Source: JBMNGN01 sp050949865
Lineage (GTDB): Bacteria; Bacillota; Syntrophomonadia; Syntrophomonadales; Syntrophomonadaceae
Length of the DNA: 64,000 nt
Assembly (NCBI GenBank): GCA_050949865.1
Contig: JBMNGN010000001.1
Location: 434,001-498,000, forward strand
Direction of reading: 5' to 3'
In this document: piece by piece, positions 8,548 to 17,410 of the stretch
Numbering within the stretch: position 1 is the stretch's first letter
Layout: each line of letters opens with the position of its first letter
Made by a program: the position numbers and the translations under genes
Notes under the pieces: generated by a model
What the model was told of the DNA's origin: nothing
The model's input: the letters and a program-made list of their open reading frames with translations, nothing else
Databases searched by the model: none

Positions 8548-9636
8548 GCTTACCCAGTGCAATTTTTCCTTTCTTAACAGTCGTTTAGCTGCAATGGCTG
8601 CTGCCCCAAGGGTGCGGAAAAACTCAGTTTCCTCTTCCACTCCCCGCCCCATGGTGGTAATCTTAAATGGGCTTTTTTTAAGCAGTTCGATTACAGATGA
8701 ACTGTCCTCCATGCAGAATTGATACCTGTCCGCTATTTGGGCAGCCGTGATCTGTCCCAAGATATAATCGGTTTTCTCTTCATCCATTACCGGAAGGGGC
8801 ACTACTGCCTTAACCCGACATACCCGGGAGAGAACCGTAAGGGTATGATGGCTTATTCCATAATGACGCTTTCTCCTATCTGCAAAACTAATACGGGGAA
8901 CTGCCATAGGGGTACCATTTAAAACCTCAACCGCATTTAGGATATCCCCCTGTTCAATTCCGGTAAAGCCCCATTTGGTGCCTGTACCTACAATACCTGG
9001 ACCCATGCCGGCAATTATTACATCAGCTTTTATTATCTTTTGGGCAGCCAATAATCCGGAATAAATGTTTACAGCTTCCAGATCCCCCCCGAAGGCATGG
9101 CCTATGGTTACCGTACCCTCAAGCATCCCCTGGGTTTTTAACCAGTAGACCGATTGACTGAAACTGATGGGCAAAGCTGCACCATCAGTCATCACATAAG
9201 CAACCCTCAGCCGGTATTCGTGCAGCTTGATGCACAACGGGGCTAACATGGAATGAAGGGTGGTTACAATTACCGGGGTCTTTTCCAGGTTATCCGCTTC
9301 CGCCATTAAATTGTGGTGCGGGCTGTCTTCTTCTTCAACACTCAATACCTTGACCTGCATTGGAGTATAACGGAGTTTCATAATATGACCTCCGGGAGTC
9401 ATGGGCCGTTTTTCGGAGTGCAGATTGGATATAACAAAGTGATATCCGCCGGTCCCCAAGTTCAGAGACACTGCGCCGGTGTTAACCAAAACCTCATCTC
9501 CCGTATTAAGAGGGCCGATCATATCCGGGTAGGAAATGCATTTTTCTTCACGGTCTTCTATCCTAATGAGATAATACTCTATACCTGGCCTGGCATATAA
9601 TTGCCGCAAGATTTTACCCCGTTTAATCTCTATCAT
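8539..9636 (-). CDS. DUF3866 family protein
   Basis: A 365-residue protein matching the DUF3866 family in length and layout. It has an N-terminal beta-rich part (DEVLVNTGAVSLNLGTGG near residue 48), a central glycine-rich segment VIIAGMGPGIVGTGTKWGF near residue 205 and a helical C-terminus. Its biochemical role is not known. It lies 22 bp after the M20 peptidase gene in the same direction, at the 3' end of the SteA/SteB cluster. In Firmicutes these genes often neighbour each other, hinting at an envelope role; that is inference. Confidence 0.82.
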   Translation of the reverse strand: MIEIKRGKILRQLYARPGIEYYLIRIEDREEKCISYPDMIGPLNTGDEVLVNTGAVSLNLGTGGYHFVISNLHSEKRPMTPGGHIMKLRYTPMQVKVLSVEEEDSPHHNLMAEADNLEKTPVIVTTLHSMLAPLCIKLHEYRLRVAYVMTDGAALPISFSQSVYWLKTQGMLEGTVTIGHAFGGDLEAVNIYSGLLAAQKIIKADVIIAGMGPGIVGTGTKWGFTGIEQGDILNAVEVLNGTPMAVPRISFADRRKRHYGISHHTLTVLSRVCRVKAVVPLPVMDEEKTDYILGQITAAQIADRYQFCMEDSSSVIELLKKSPFKITTMGRGVEEETEFFRTLGAAAIAAKRLLRKEKLHWVSLV

Positions 9637-9657
9637 GCCTGATAACCTGCTTTCTCT

Positions 9658-10770
9658 TTAACTAGCAGTTTCCATAATCGATATAACCAGTTCTGTTGCC
9701 TTTATCAAATCCGTTATATTGATATTCTCATTACAGGTATGTACATCTTTCATTCCTATTCCCAGGTTGGCACACGGTATTCCTCTATGGTTGATTATAT
9801 TGGCATCGCTTCCGCCACCTGCGCCAGCAAGACTTGGTTTGATGCCAATCCTTTCAGCGGCTTTTACCGCCAGCTGCACCACCTCTGATTGGCGGTCAAG
9901 CATTATTTCCGGGTATAAAAATTTAATATCAACCTGCGCTTTTCCTCCCCGGGCCTCAACCTCGGAGATAAAGGTCTCTTTTAACAGTATGGTTAGCTCA
10001 TCCAGCCGGTTTCTCTGGTAACTCCGGACCTCACCCTTTATGCTGCACCAATCAGGAACAATATTTCTGGCTATTCCGCCTTCTATCAAGCCCAGGTTAC
10101 AGGTGGTGCTTGTATCCAACCGTCCACAAGGCATTTTAGATACAGCCAGGGCTGCCAGCTGAATAGCATTTATCCCATCCTCCGGATTCATCCCCGCGTG
10201 AGCTGATTTTCCCTGAACAATATATTCGATTTCATTCTGGCACGGGGCCTGGATAACAATTGTCCCGGGAGGACCGCCGGCATCTAATACATATCCCATC
10301 CTGGCTTCAATTCTTCCAAAATCAAATTGTTTTATCCCCAAAAGCCCCTGTTCTTCAGCAATGGTAAATAACATTTCTATTGGGGGGTGATCGATATTGC
10401 TTCCGATTAATACATCACAGGCCTCAAGCAAAATAGCTATTGCAGCCTTATCGTCGCTTCCCAGGATAGTATCCCCCGAGCTCCGGATTACATCATCCTC
10501 CTTAATCGCTTTGACTCCCCGTCCCGGTTCAACCGTATCCATGTGGGCAGCAAATAATAATCCCGGTTTGTTTTTATTCCCAGGTATTTTCACCAGCAGA
10601 TTGCCTGCTTGCAACCCCAGAACCAACCCTGCCTGGTCCTCTACTGCCGTTAGGCCGCGCAGGGCAAATTCGGACTTTAAAAACTCAGCCAGTTCTCTTT
10701 CCTCTCCAGAAACGGAATCTATTTGAACCAGCTGAATAAACCTTTGTACCAGCCTATTTTCATTAACCAT
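9658..10770 (-). CDS. M20 family peptidase, peptidase T-like
   Basis: A zinc aminopeptidase-type M20 hydrolase of 370 residues. The metal site AAHMDTVEPGRGVK (His about 79) and the catalytic Glu in TIAEEQGLLGI (about 137) are present, as is the lid/dimerisation motif GKSAHAGMNPEDGINA. The C-terminal GGGSDANIINHRGIPCANLG supplies the last ligands. It resembles the PepT-like (TIGR01883) branch that removes N-terminal residues from short peptides. The exact substrate is unknown. It is six bases downstream of the GT4 gene in the same transcription unit. Confidence 0.88.
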   Translation of the reverse strand: MVNENRLVQRFIQLVQIDSVSGEERELAEFLKSEFALRGLTAVEDQAGLVLGLQAGNLLVKIPGNKNKPGLLFAAHMDTVEPGRGVKAIKEDDVIRSSGDTILGSDDKAAIAILLEACDVLIGSNIDHPPIEMLFTIAEEQGLLGIKQFDFGRIEARMGYVLDAGGPPGTIVIQAPCQNEIEYIVQGKSAHAGMNPEDGINAIQLAALAVSKMPCGRLDTSTTCNLGLIEGGIARNIVPDWCSIKGEVRSYQRNRLDELTILLKETFISEVEARGGKAQVDIKFLYPEIMLDRQSEVVQLAVKAAERIGIKPSLAGAGGGSDANIINHRGIPCANLGIGMKDVHTCNENINITDLIKATELVISIMETAS

Positions 10771-10775
10771 TTAAG

Positions 10776-11594
10776 CTAACCCCTTCCCAAGTCATCTATA
10801 GCCCTAAGAATAGGGACGTTCTCAATAATCCTGGTAATCGAATACCTTTCGGCTAAAATATGAATACCTATCAATAATATGACAATAAATATTTTAAATA
10901 TCAATGCCAGGCTTATGGCGCAGGCAAATCCCAGGGAAATACCCAGGACATTGGAACCTGAATCGCCCATCATCGCCCGGGCTTTCAAATCGGTATAGAA
11001 ATAGCATATCACCGCACCCAGAAGAGGTGATATCATAACCCAATCCAGCCTCCCTGCCGCTCCAAGGGCTAAAACCAATACCCCCAATAAATAAACCTTT
11101 ATAGCCCTGCCCGGCCTCAGGTCCATCAGGTTTAAAGCATTGGTAAACAGTGCGATCAGGAGCAGGTTGATAACTATTTCTGACAGCTGCCTGGAAATCG
11201 ATAAGGCTAAAAAAAAGGCGATCATTCCACCACCTAATGCCTTTAAACCCCCGGTAGTCATCTTGCCTTTTAACAGGAGCCCTATATGCCCTTTAAAGCC
11301 GGTAGTATCCCTGCTTCCCAGCATATCATCAATGAACCCTAGAAACGAGATACTGGTGATACCAAAGAGAAATAGCTGATGGGTTGGAGCAAAAATACCA
11401 GCCAGGGAATAGATAATATAAATTAGGATAACCGTAATGGGGAAGCTTATTCCTGCACTCACAGGGATCTCGGCCCCTTTATAGTTCTTCCTTATTGCTC
11501 CGCCATCCCTTAATAAACCCAGGGTGAAGTACAGAACAATAGCTTCGATAATAAAAGCGGTTATTACTGATATAATTGTAATTCCCCAATACAT
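10776..11594 (-). CDS. MraY-like polyprenyl-phosphate glycosyl-1-phosphate transferase (GT4)
   Basis: An integral membrane protein of 272 residues with about ten hydrophobic segments. The MraY/WecA metal motif DDMLGSR (about residue 97) and the MMGDSGSNVLG loop (about 205) are present. The usual NxxNxxDGxxGL motif reads NALNLMDLRPGRA, so the first Asp is kept and the DG-GL part is changed. It may transfer a sugar-phosphate to a lipid carrier; the altered motif leaves activity uncertain. ATG 11592-11594 has GGAGG 11 bases upstream and avoids overlap with the GT2 gene; a TTG at 11612 is the alternative. Confidence 0.8.
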   Translation of the reverse strand: MYWGITIISVITAFIIEAIVLYFTLGLLRDGGAIRKNYKGAEIPVSAGISFPITVILIYIIYSLAGIFAPTHQLFLFGITSISFLGFIDDMLGSRDTTGFKGHIGLLLKGKMTTGGLKALGGGMIAFFLALSISRQLSEIVINLLLIALFTNALNLMDLRPGRAIKVYLLGVLVLALGAAGRLDWVMISPLLGAVICYFYTDLKARAMMGDSGSNVLGISLGFACAISLALIFKIFIVILLIGIHILAERYSITRIIENVPILRAIDDLGRG

Positions 11595-11596
11595 GA

Positions 11597-12271
11597 TTAG
11601 ATTAGCCTCCAAAAATGCTGCCGAATAACCTTCACAACATCCAGGAACTGTTTCCCCCGGTGGAGAAACCCCTTTAGATCCCTGCCCGTCTCATTATGGG
11701 TCATAAAGGTAGGGACCTCTTTAATCCGGAACCCTGCTATAAGCGCCCGGATGGTCATATCAAGCTCTACTCCGTATTTCTCTCTAAAAGGAGCTACCCG
11801 CTGCACTACTTCCCGGGTCATAGCCCTCTGACCGCTAAGGGGGGAAATGAACTCAGCCCCCCCCGCTTTTTTAATCGCCCACCTGGCAGTTTTTTTTACC
11901 AGGCCAAAACCGCCTTTCTTTCTGGCTGGAGGAAATGAGGCTATACATAAATCAGCTTCTCCATTTAACACCGGTTTAATTATCTTTTCTGCCTCTGCCG
12001 CCGATTCAGCCAGGTCGGCATCCAGGAATACAATAATATCAGTATTTACAGTACCCAGGGCTGCGTTCATTGCCCCTCCTTTACCGAGATTGGCAGGCAG
12101 GTCAATAACCTGAACCCCTTCCTTTCTGGCAATCTCAGCGGTATTATCAGAAGATCCGTCATTTACTACAATAATCGATTCTATCCCGGGAATCGTTTTA
12201 ATCGCCTTCAAGGTTTTTGCTATCTTGGCGGCTTCATTATATGCCGGTACCACAATACTGATTGACTTCAA
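11597..12271 (-). CDS. Glycosyltransferase family 2
   Basis: A 224-residue GT-A fold enzyme without membrane spans. The start SISIVVPAYNEAAKI, the NDGSSDNTA nucleotide site (about residue 37) and the DADLAE metal motif (about 88) are standard for GT2. The sequence resembles the polyprenol-phosphate glycosyltransferase (DPM1/GtrB) type. The donor sugar cannot be read from sequence. It is two bases from steB and three from the GT4 gene, so the two transferases are likely co-expressed and may act on one lipid-linked glycan. Confidence 0.9.
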   Translation of the reverse strand: MKSISIVVPAYNEAAKIAKTLKAIKTIPGIESIIVVNDGSSDNTAEIARKEGVQVIDLPANLGKGGAMNAALGTVNTDIIVFLDADLAESAAEAEKIIKPVLNGEADLCIASFPPARKKGGFGLVKKTARWAIKKAGGAEFISPLSGQRAMTREVVQRVAPFREKYGVELDMTIRALIAGFRIKEVPTFMTHNETGRDLKGFLHRGKQFLDVVKVIRQHFWRLI

Positions 12272-12272
12272 G

Positions 12273-13169
12273 CTATCTCCCCTTAAATGAGTTAACCGGA
12301 AGTGAAGGGATAAATTTCTGGGCTGTCTCCTTAATCCCGTAATGCCCCTGTTCGCCGTCCATGGCTAAAATCAAGGATATCTGCCCGGGGCTGAGATCTA
12401 TATTGTCAATGGTGCTGATATTGTTCTCCTGATAATGGGTCATACAGGAATAGGTAACCAGGGAATGTTCTACTCCAAAAACCCGGTGGCCGGTTTCGCT
12501 CAAATGTTTGATCAATGCAGTATCGAATGACTGGGCAAAGAAATTGGCCAAGTTATTACTGCCGCCAATAAGGATAATTCCATTTACCGGTATGGTGTTG
12601 GAACCGCTGAACTTAACCAATCCGTTTTCCTGAAGGAATCTGATTAATTCCGGACTACCATTATTAGTAATAATAGCTGCTACACTGGCGGCAATCTGTT
12701 GCTTCATTTCTTCAACTGTGGCTTCTTCGCCCATATCATAAAACTCCATTACCCTGGTTCTTAATTCACTGTCATCCAGGCTTAGATTAGAAAGTATTAT
12801 GGTTTTAGAAACTACCTGAGCTCCGGCTATCGATAAAGCATTAATCATACCGGCCGGTATCTCATTATCACCGCTGACAACTATCGCCACCTTATAATCC
12901 ATCAAACGATCTTCAACCAGGTAAGGCAGCAGCGACTGGCTGTAATTTTCATAATTGCCTAAAATTTTACTTTTATACTCGTTTTCTGCCATTAAAGAGG
13001 CTTCTTTTTCCCTTAATACGTAAAATTGCTCTTCCAGGCTATTGATCATCTTCTGTTGCTGGTCGACCATGATATCATTGCCCACAATGGTGCTTCCTAT
13101 TAGAATACCCAGCCCGAGAGACAAAAAAACGGCAATCAGGGATGCTATATGGTATCTTAAATCGATCAT
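12273..13169 (-). CDS. steB: SteB/MctB-like membrane protein
   Basis: A 298-residue protein with one N-terminal membrane helix (residues about 7-28) in MIDLRYHIASLIAVFLSLG, then a coiled coil (QQKMINSLEEQFYVLREKE) and an extracytoplasmic alpha/beta domain. This is the 'copper transporter family' (MctB/DUF3186) layout. In Corynebacterium the homologue SteB forms a complex with SteA at the septum and promotes peptidoglycan hydrolase activity. Adjacency to steA (12 bp) supports the cell-division role here. Ribosome-binding site GAGGTGAG. Confidence 0.85.
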   Translation of the reverse strand: MIDLRYHIASLIAVFLSLGLGILIGSTIVGNDIMVDQQQKMINSLEEQFYVLREKEASLMAENEYKSKILGNYENYSQSLLPYLVEDRLMDYKVAIVVSGDNEIPAGMINALSIAGAQVVSKTIILSNLSLDDSELRTRVMEFYDMGEEATVEEMKQQIAASVAAIITNNGSPELIRFLQENGLVKFSGSNTIPVNGIILIGGSNNLANFFAQSFDTALIKHLSETGHRVFGVEHSLVTYSCMTHYQENNISTIDNIDLSPGQISLILAMDGEQGHYGIKETAQKFIPSLPVNSFKGR

Positions 13170-13181
13170 CTTCTCACCTCT

Positions 13182-14303
13182 TTACATGCTTAGAAGTAAT
13201 TTAATCTGCAGTAAGATTAACTTAAAAAACGGTTTTGTCGCCGGCGAAACCCATAAAATGATAATTATTGGCAACATAGCCGCAATCAGCAGTTGGATTA
13301 AATTCTTTGAAGACATGCTCTGTCTATACAGCTGGCTTACACCTCTGGCATCGACCAGTATTGATCCGACCTTCAATCTCACCAGAAATGTGCTTCCCAT
13401 CCCTTTGCGGCCTTTTTCCATAAAATCGATCATGTTGGAATGAGTCCCTACAGCAACTATTAGGCTTGCTCCAAGTTCCCAGGCAAGAATCATGGCTACA
13501 TCCTCACTGGTGCCTGGCATAGGAAATGTTTGCGCACTGAGCCCCATTGACTGTACCCGTGTCAATCCGGGAGCCGATCCGTCAGGATAAGCATGGACCA
13601 CAATCTCGGCTCCGCTCAGCAAGGCTTTATCCGAAACACTGTCCATATCCCCTACTATAATGTCCGGCTTAAGTCCAAACTCCATCAAGGCATCGGCACC
13701 CCCATCAACCCCGATTAAAACCGGCTTTTCTTCCTGTAAATAGGAGCTGATGATCTTCAAATCCTCTTTGTAGCTGCTGCCTCTAACTACAATCAGGACA
13801 TGACGCCCCAAAATACTGGTTTTCAGGCTCGGTACTTCAAGGTTTCCCAACAGGATTACTTTTTCTTTTTTAGCATATTCCAGGGTGTTTTCTACGAAAT
13901 CATCGAGTTCCTGCTGGATATTGACCATGGCCTCCTGCAGCTTTATATGTACATCATTAAGGGTTAATAACTTGCCCTCAGCAATCAATTTATTATTAAG
14001 ATAAGCGCAATTACCCTTTACCTGAATGATCATACCCTCTCTTACTTGTTCAAAGACCTGTTCCCCAACTTCATCCAGGACTGGAATACCTGATTTAAGT
14101 ATTTTATATACCCCTTTAGCCGGATACCGTCCGGTAATAGAAGCCTGGGCGTTGATAATCAATTGGGGCCGGATATCAATCAATGAATTGGCAGCTACCT
14201 CATCGATATCTGCATGATTGATTATGGCGATTTCATGCCTTTTCAGTCTTTGAACCAAGTTCTTGGTTCGCTTATCTAACCGAGCCCTGCCTCTAATCAA
14301 CAT
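13182..14303 (-). CDS. steA: Cytokinetic ring protein SteA
   Basis: A 373-residue protein with a thiamin pyrophosphokinase-like core (GVDGGADALMEFGLKPDIIV, then GDMDSVSD) and a C-terminal hydrophobic helix (LIQLLIAAMLPIIIILW) that anchors it. It is known in actinobacteria as a divisome component acting with SteB. I chose ATG 14301-14303, which has GAGGTG four bases upstream; an in-frame upstream ATG at 14319-14321 lacks a site. It opens the steA-steB-GT2-GT4-M20-DUF3866 run. Confidence 0.88.
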   Translation of the reverse strand: MLIRGRARLDKRTKNLVQRLKRHEIAIINHADIDEVAANSLIDIRPQLIINAQASITGRYPAKGVYKILKSGIPVLDEVGEQVFEQVREGMIIQVKGNCAYLNNKLIAEGKLLTLNDVHIKLQEAMVNIQQELDDFVENTLEYAKKEKVILLGNLEVPSLKTSILGRHVLIVVRGSSYKEDLKIISSYLQEEKPVLIGVDGGADALMEFGLKPDIIVGDMDSVSDKALLSGAEIVVHAYPDGSAPGLTRVQSMGLSAQTFPMPGTSEDVAMILAWELGASLIVAVGTHSNMIDFMEKGRKGMGSTFLVRLKVGSILVDARGVSQLYRQSMSSKNLIQLLIAAMLPIIIILWVSPATKPFFKLILLQIKLLLSM

Positions 14304-14413
14304 TTGACACCTCATTGGCAAATAATAGACTTTTATGACATCTATTCAGCCATAAACAGATTACTCCAAATTATATTACCATATAGTTGTTCCTAAACAA
14401 AATTAAGCAGTCA

Positions 14414-14459
14414 GGGGATGACAATGAACAGGAATCGTCTCCCTCACATCGTCATCCCC
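14414..14459. repeat. 13-bp inverted repeat / stem-loop
   Basis: GGGGATGACAATG (14414-14426) pairs with CATCGTCATCCCC (14447-14459) around a 20-base loop; the single mismatch becomes a G-U pair in the minus-strand RNA. It sits between the 3' end of the FG-GAP gene and steA. The minus-strand side is followed by only a short T run (TTAATTTT), so terminator function is possible but not clear. Confidence 0.55.
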
Positions 14460-14479
14460 CATGAATAGTCCAACCATCA

Positions 14480-15073
14480 TTATATTTTACTAAAGCCCCA
14501 CCCCTGCCATTGCCAGGTGCTATAGCTGCGCAGGAAGACCTGGCGCAGCGGGTATAGATTACCCGCTTTTGGGCCTTCCAAAACCCTTAAATCTATTTGG
14601 CCGTCACCGTTTACATCCTGTAATTCCATTTCAATTATTGGCCGCTCCAGAGCTGAAGAACACCAAAGCGGTTTAACCCGCCCGCCTACCAGTTGGTAGA
14701 TAAACAGGTGATTACTGTAAACTCGATCAGGCCCTTTTATCCACCAGGGCCTGGAGGTCCCAAAGCTTCCGTAATTCCATAAAACCATCAAGAGCTCCTG
14801 CTTTCCATCACCAGTAATATCGGCTACCGCAATTTGGGTTATTGTCCAGTCCGACGGGGATTCCCACAGCACTATACCCGCTTCTTCCACTAATAGCCTT
14901 CCATCACGGTTCAAGGCAAAAGTTTCAGGCTGCAAATCACAGTCCGTATCCTGGTGGATCTGGGCCGGCCGGGGGGTTGGCCAACTTACCCCTAAACTCA
15001 TAATCAATGCAACAGCCACTATCACCGCCAGCATTACCAGCAGCCTTACCCGGATTATTGTCGCACCTGCCAT
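14480..15073 (-). CDS. Membrane-anchored FG-GAP/VCBS-type protein
   Basis: A 197-residue protein with an N-terminal hydrophobic anchor (LLVMLAVIVAVALIMSLGV). It has two short calcium-loop-like repeats, DITGDGKQELLMV near residue 85 and DVNGDGQIDLRVLEG near residue 155, as in integrin-type FG-GAP blades. It is predicted outside the membrane. The function is unknown. It overlaps the DUF3160 lipoprotein gene by 19 bp, so the two are translationally coupled and probably act at the same surface. Confidence 0.75.
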   Translation of the reverse strand: MAGATIIRVRLLVMLAVIVAVALIMSLGVSWPTPRPAQIHQDTDCDLQPETFALNRDGRLLVEEAGIVLWESPSDWTITQIAVADITGDGKQELLMVLWNYGSFGTSRPWWIKGPDRVYSNHLFIYQLVGGRVKPLWCSSALERPIIEMELQDVNGDGQIDLRVLEGPKAGNLYPLRQVFLRSYSTWQWQGWGFSKI

Positions 15074-17238
15074 GGCATAGTTATCCTACATTCTCCGTTA
15101 TTGATGACGAAAGACTGAGTCCAGACAGGGGCCTGGGGATGCTCACCGGTCTCCAGCATTTCCCGCCATTTTTGATCAGTTAAACGATCTGCGGCTGGCC
15201 AGGGGAATTCATAATACGAGTAAACTGCCCCCTTGGCAATACGCAGCTTTCCTTCCACCGGCACTACTGCATATATAGCCTGAACAAAACCGGTAGCCTC
15301 TTCCAGCACCAGGTCGGGGGGAGCAGTGGCCACATCAGCTACCAATGCAGCCGGATTGTCGTTTAGTAACTGGTTCCGCCCGCCCTGTTGGTCTCTTAGA
15401 GCCTCCATCCAAAAGTGCTCTAATTGCCCGCCAAAGGTCTTTATCAAATCATATTCCGCTTCGGTCAAAGGTTCTTCCTGAAGCTCCTTTTCGGAAATAG
15501 TTTTTAAATCCAGGGCCAGCTTTTCCATACGGTTTAAACTCTCAAAATCCCGTTCACTTATAAGGTTCCGGGCCTCTAATCCATCCCGGGTCATAGCCGC
15601 CAGTGATGCCAGCCGGGCATAAAGGCGGGGGTTGGGTTCTACATAGCCTCGATCATCAAACTCATCCAGGCCGCCCCCCATTTCGGCATAGACCTGTTTG
15701 GCGTAAAGGATGCTGTCGTGCTTTAACTCGGTCCAACTCCCCAGGAAGGTATTCAATTCTTTCCGGGCCCAAGCCTGGTTGCACATAAATGAAGGGTATC
15801 CCTCTGCAACCTGCCGGGTCAGGGGAAGCAAGGTGTGGAGCCAATTCCAGTATAAATCCTGGTTCCATTGGGAAGGTTCCATCTCACCCAGGTATTTCTG
15901 CAACTTTTCCATGTTTTCCGGGTAGCCCTGATACTGGTAATCGCCCATATCCTTAAGAATAACCTTGGCTTCGGCAGAACCCAGAGCAGCCGGAACATCA
16001 AGCCCTTTAGGCAACACCCGTCTCTCACCGGCAGGATTTTCTCCTACCTCCCGGTAGATTAAGCGCTGAAAAATATCCGCATCTACTGTATAACGCTGCC
16101 CCATGAACCTGAAACCCTTAATTTCATGTTCCCGGTCCGGCTGGATTGAAGCATCAAATATGGGAATGGAATTAACAGCCGGTCCTTTAATAGTACGGAC
16201 TTCCTCCATAAACCTTTGCCACTGCTCCTGATCCGTAGAAAGCTTTCGGAGAGTGAACTCTGGCCCGTAAACCCGGTTAATGATCTCCAGATACTCTTGA
16301 TAACCCGGGTCATCACTGGTTCCCACAAAGAATTGGGTAGTATGGTATATATCTTTCCAGGCAGTTTCCCTTTCATCATCCTGCAGCGCCAGGGCCATCA
16401 ATACCGCAGATCGGGTCTCATCTTGGTCCTTAATGCGAAAAGTCATGCGCCCGTACCACATCATGACCTTAAAATAGGCTTTAAGTTGTTCACTGCGGGT
16501 GTAATGGCCTCGGGGGATATACTGGGTGTAATCTTCTTTTAAACTTTCCAATACATCGGGGGTCTTACCCATACTCATAAGCGGAGAAACAGCTGTTGCC
16601 TGATGCTCATTGATCAAGTTAAGTTCAGCGTTTACCACGCCCTCAACTTCTTGCGGTATGGTGGATTTAGGGTCTAAAATCCGGCTGGCTACTGTAAAAA
16701 AGGCCAGATTGCGCCGGGCAGCATTCTCCCAGGCCGTATTTTTTAATGCATCAAGCTGTTCCATAGAAGCCTTGAGCATGCCTGAATTAAGTTGTTTCAG
16801 GCTTGGGATCAGCTTTTCCTCCTCTATGGTCTTAAGCAAATGTTGGAAGAAAAGGTGGTAGTTGTGCAGCATAGCATCGGTAGTAACCAGATTGGGCACC
16901 GCATCATAGCGGTTCATTTCATATACCCAAAAGAATTCCAAATTTTTTTCCGGCAATACTACGAAACCGTTTGCCACCAGGGCTTTCCGGGCATCTGCGG
17001 AAAAGATAAACCGGGTGCCGTTTTCCACGTTGTTCAATTCAGGCTCTATGGCATATGGCTTTAGGCTTGGTTTTTCCTCTACCGCCACCTCTTTATAAGG
17101 AGCAAACTCAGAAGCCAAAGCTGCTTTCCCGGCAGTTAAAGGCTGGTCCAACTCTCCCTGCCTATTACATCCAACCGGGATTCCTATTATAAACACCAGT
17201 AACACTAGCCCGGCTACTCTCTTCATTATGTACCGCAT
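15055..17238 (-). CDS. DUF3160 family lipoprotein
   Basis: A surface lipoprotein of about 727 residues. The N-terminus has a lipoprotein signal with lipobox IPVGC at about residue 25. The mature part matches the DUF3160 family in length, with NLVTTDAMLHNYHLFFQHLL near residue 120. Several Met codons lie at the start; the ATG at 17236-17238 best fits the GGAGGGG site. The family has no known activity and is sporadic in anaerobes and archaea. It is large and secreted, with no paralogue in this window. Confidence 0.82.
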   Translation of the reverse strand: MRYIMKRVAGLVLLVFIIGIPVGCNRQGELDQPLTAGKAALASEFAPYKEVAVEEKPSLKPYAIEPELNNVENGTRFIFSADARKALVANGFVVLPEKNLEFFWVYEMNRYDAVPNLVTTDAMLHNYHLFFQHLLKTIEEEKLIPSLKQLNSGMLKASMEQLDALKNTAWENAARRNLAFFTVASRILDPKSTIPQEVEGVVNAELNLINEHQATAVSPLMSMGKTPDVLESLKEDYTQYIPRGHYTRSEQLKAYFKVMMWYGRMTFRIKDQDETRSAVLMALALQDDERETAWKDIYHTTQFFVGTSDDPGYQEYLEIINRVYGPEFTLRKLSTDQEQWQRFMEEVRTIKGPAVNSIPIFDASIQPDREHEIKGFRFMGQRYTVDADIFQRLIYREVGENPAGERRVLPKGLDVPAALGSAEAKVILKDMGDYQYQGYPENMEKLQKYLGEMEPSQWNQDLYWNWLHTLLPLTRQVAEGYPSFMCNQAWARKELNTFLGSWTELKHDSILYAKQVYAEMGGGLDEFDDRGYVEPNPRLYARLASLAAMTRDGLEARNLISERDFESLNRMEKLALDLKTISEKELQEEPLTEAEYDLIKTFGGQLEHFWMEALRDQQGGRNQLLNDNPAALVADVATAPPDLVLEEATGFVQAIYAVVPVEGKLRIAKGAVYSYYEFPWPAADRLTDQKWREMLETGEHPQAPVWTQSFVINNGECRITMPWQVRQ

Positions 17239-17330
17239 CTTCATACCCCTCCCTGTTTTTGTCTTACGTTTCTAGTCTATAAAACTTTCATATATAAGGG
17301 CAAGGATGCGAAGTTGGATAATGGGGAGGT

Positions 17331-17370
17331 GGTCCCCGGTATGGAGTAGGGGGAATCCATACCGGGAACC
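17331..17370. repeat. 15-bp inverted repeat downstream of the CoA-transferase genes
   Basis: The arms at 17331-17345 and 17356-17370 are complementary except for one position; the core pair is CCCGGTATGGA and TCCATACCGGG around a ten-base loop. It lies 41 bp after the CoA-transferase stop codon and upstream of the lipoprotein gene. It is a strong RNA hairpin without a T tract on the minus strand, so it may be an mRNA-stabilising 3' end or a factor-dependent terminator. Confidence 0.6.
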
Positions 17371-17410
17371 TCGGATCGGAAAGTCCTATGTGTAACTGTA
17401 ACTAGTAGTC

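Noticed and set aside
10811..10831. GGGACGTTCT match to the palindromic repeat
   Set aside because: It lies inside conserved coding sequence of the GT4 gene (ENVPIL) and lacks the palindromic arms, so it is chance similarity.
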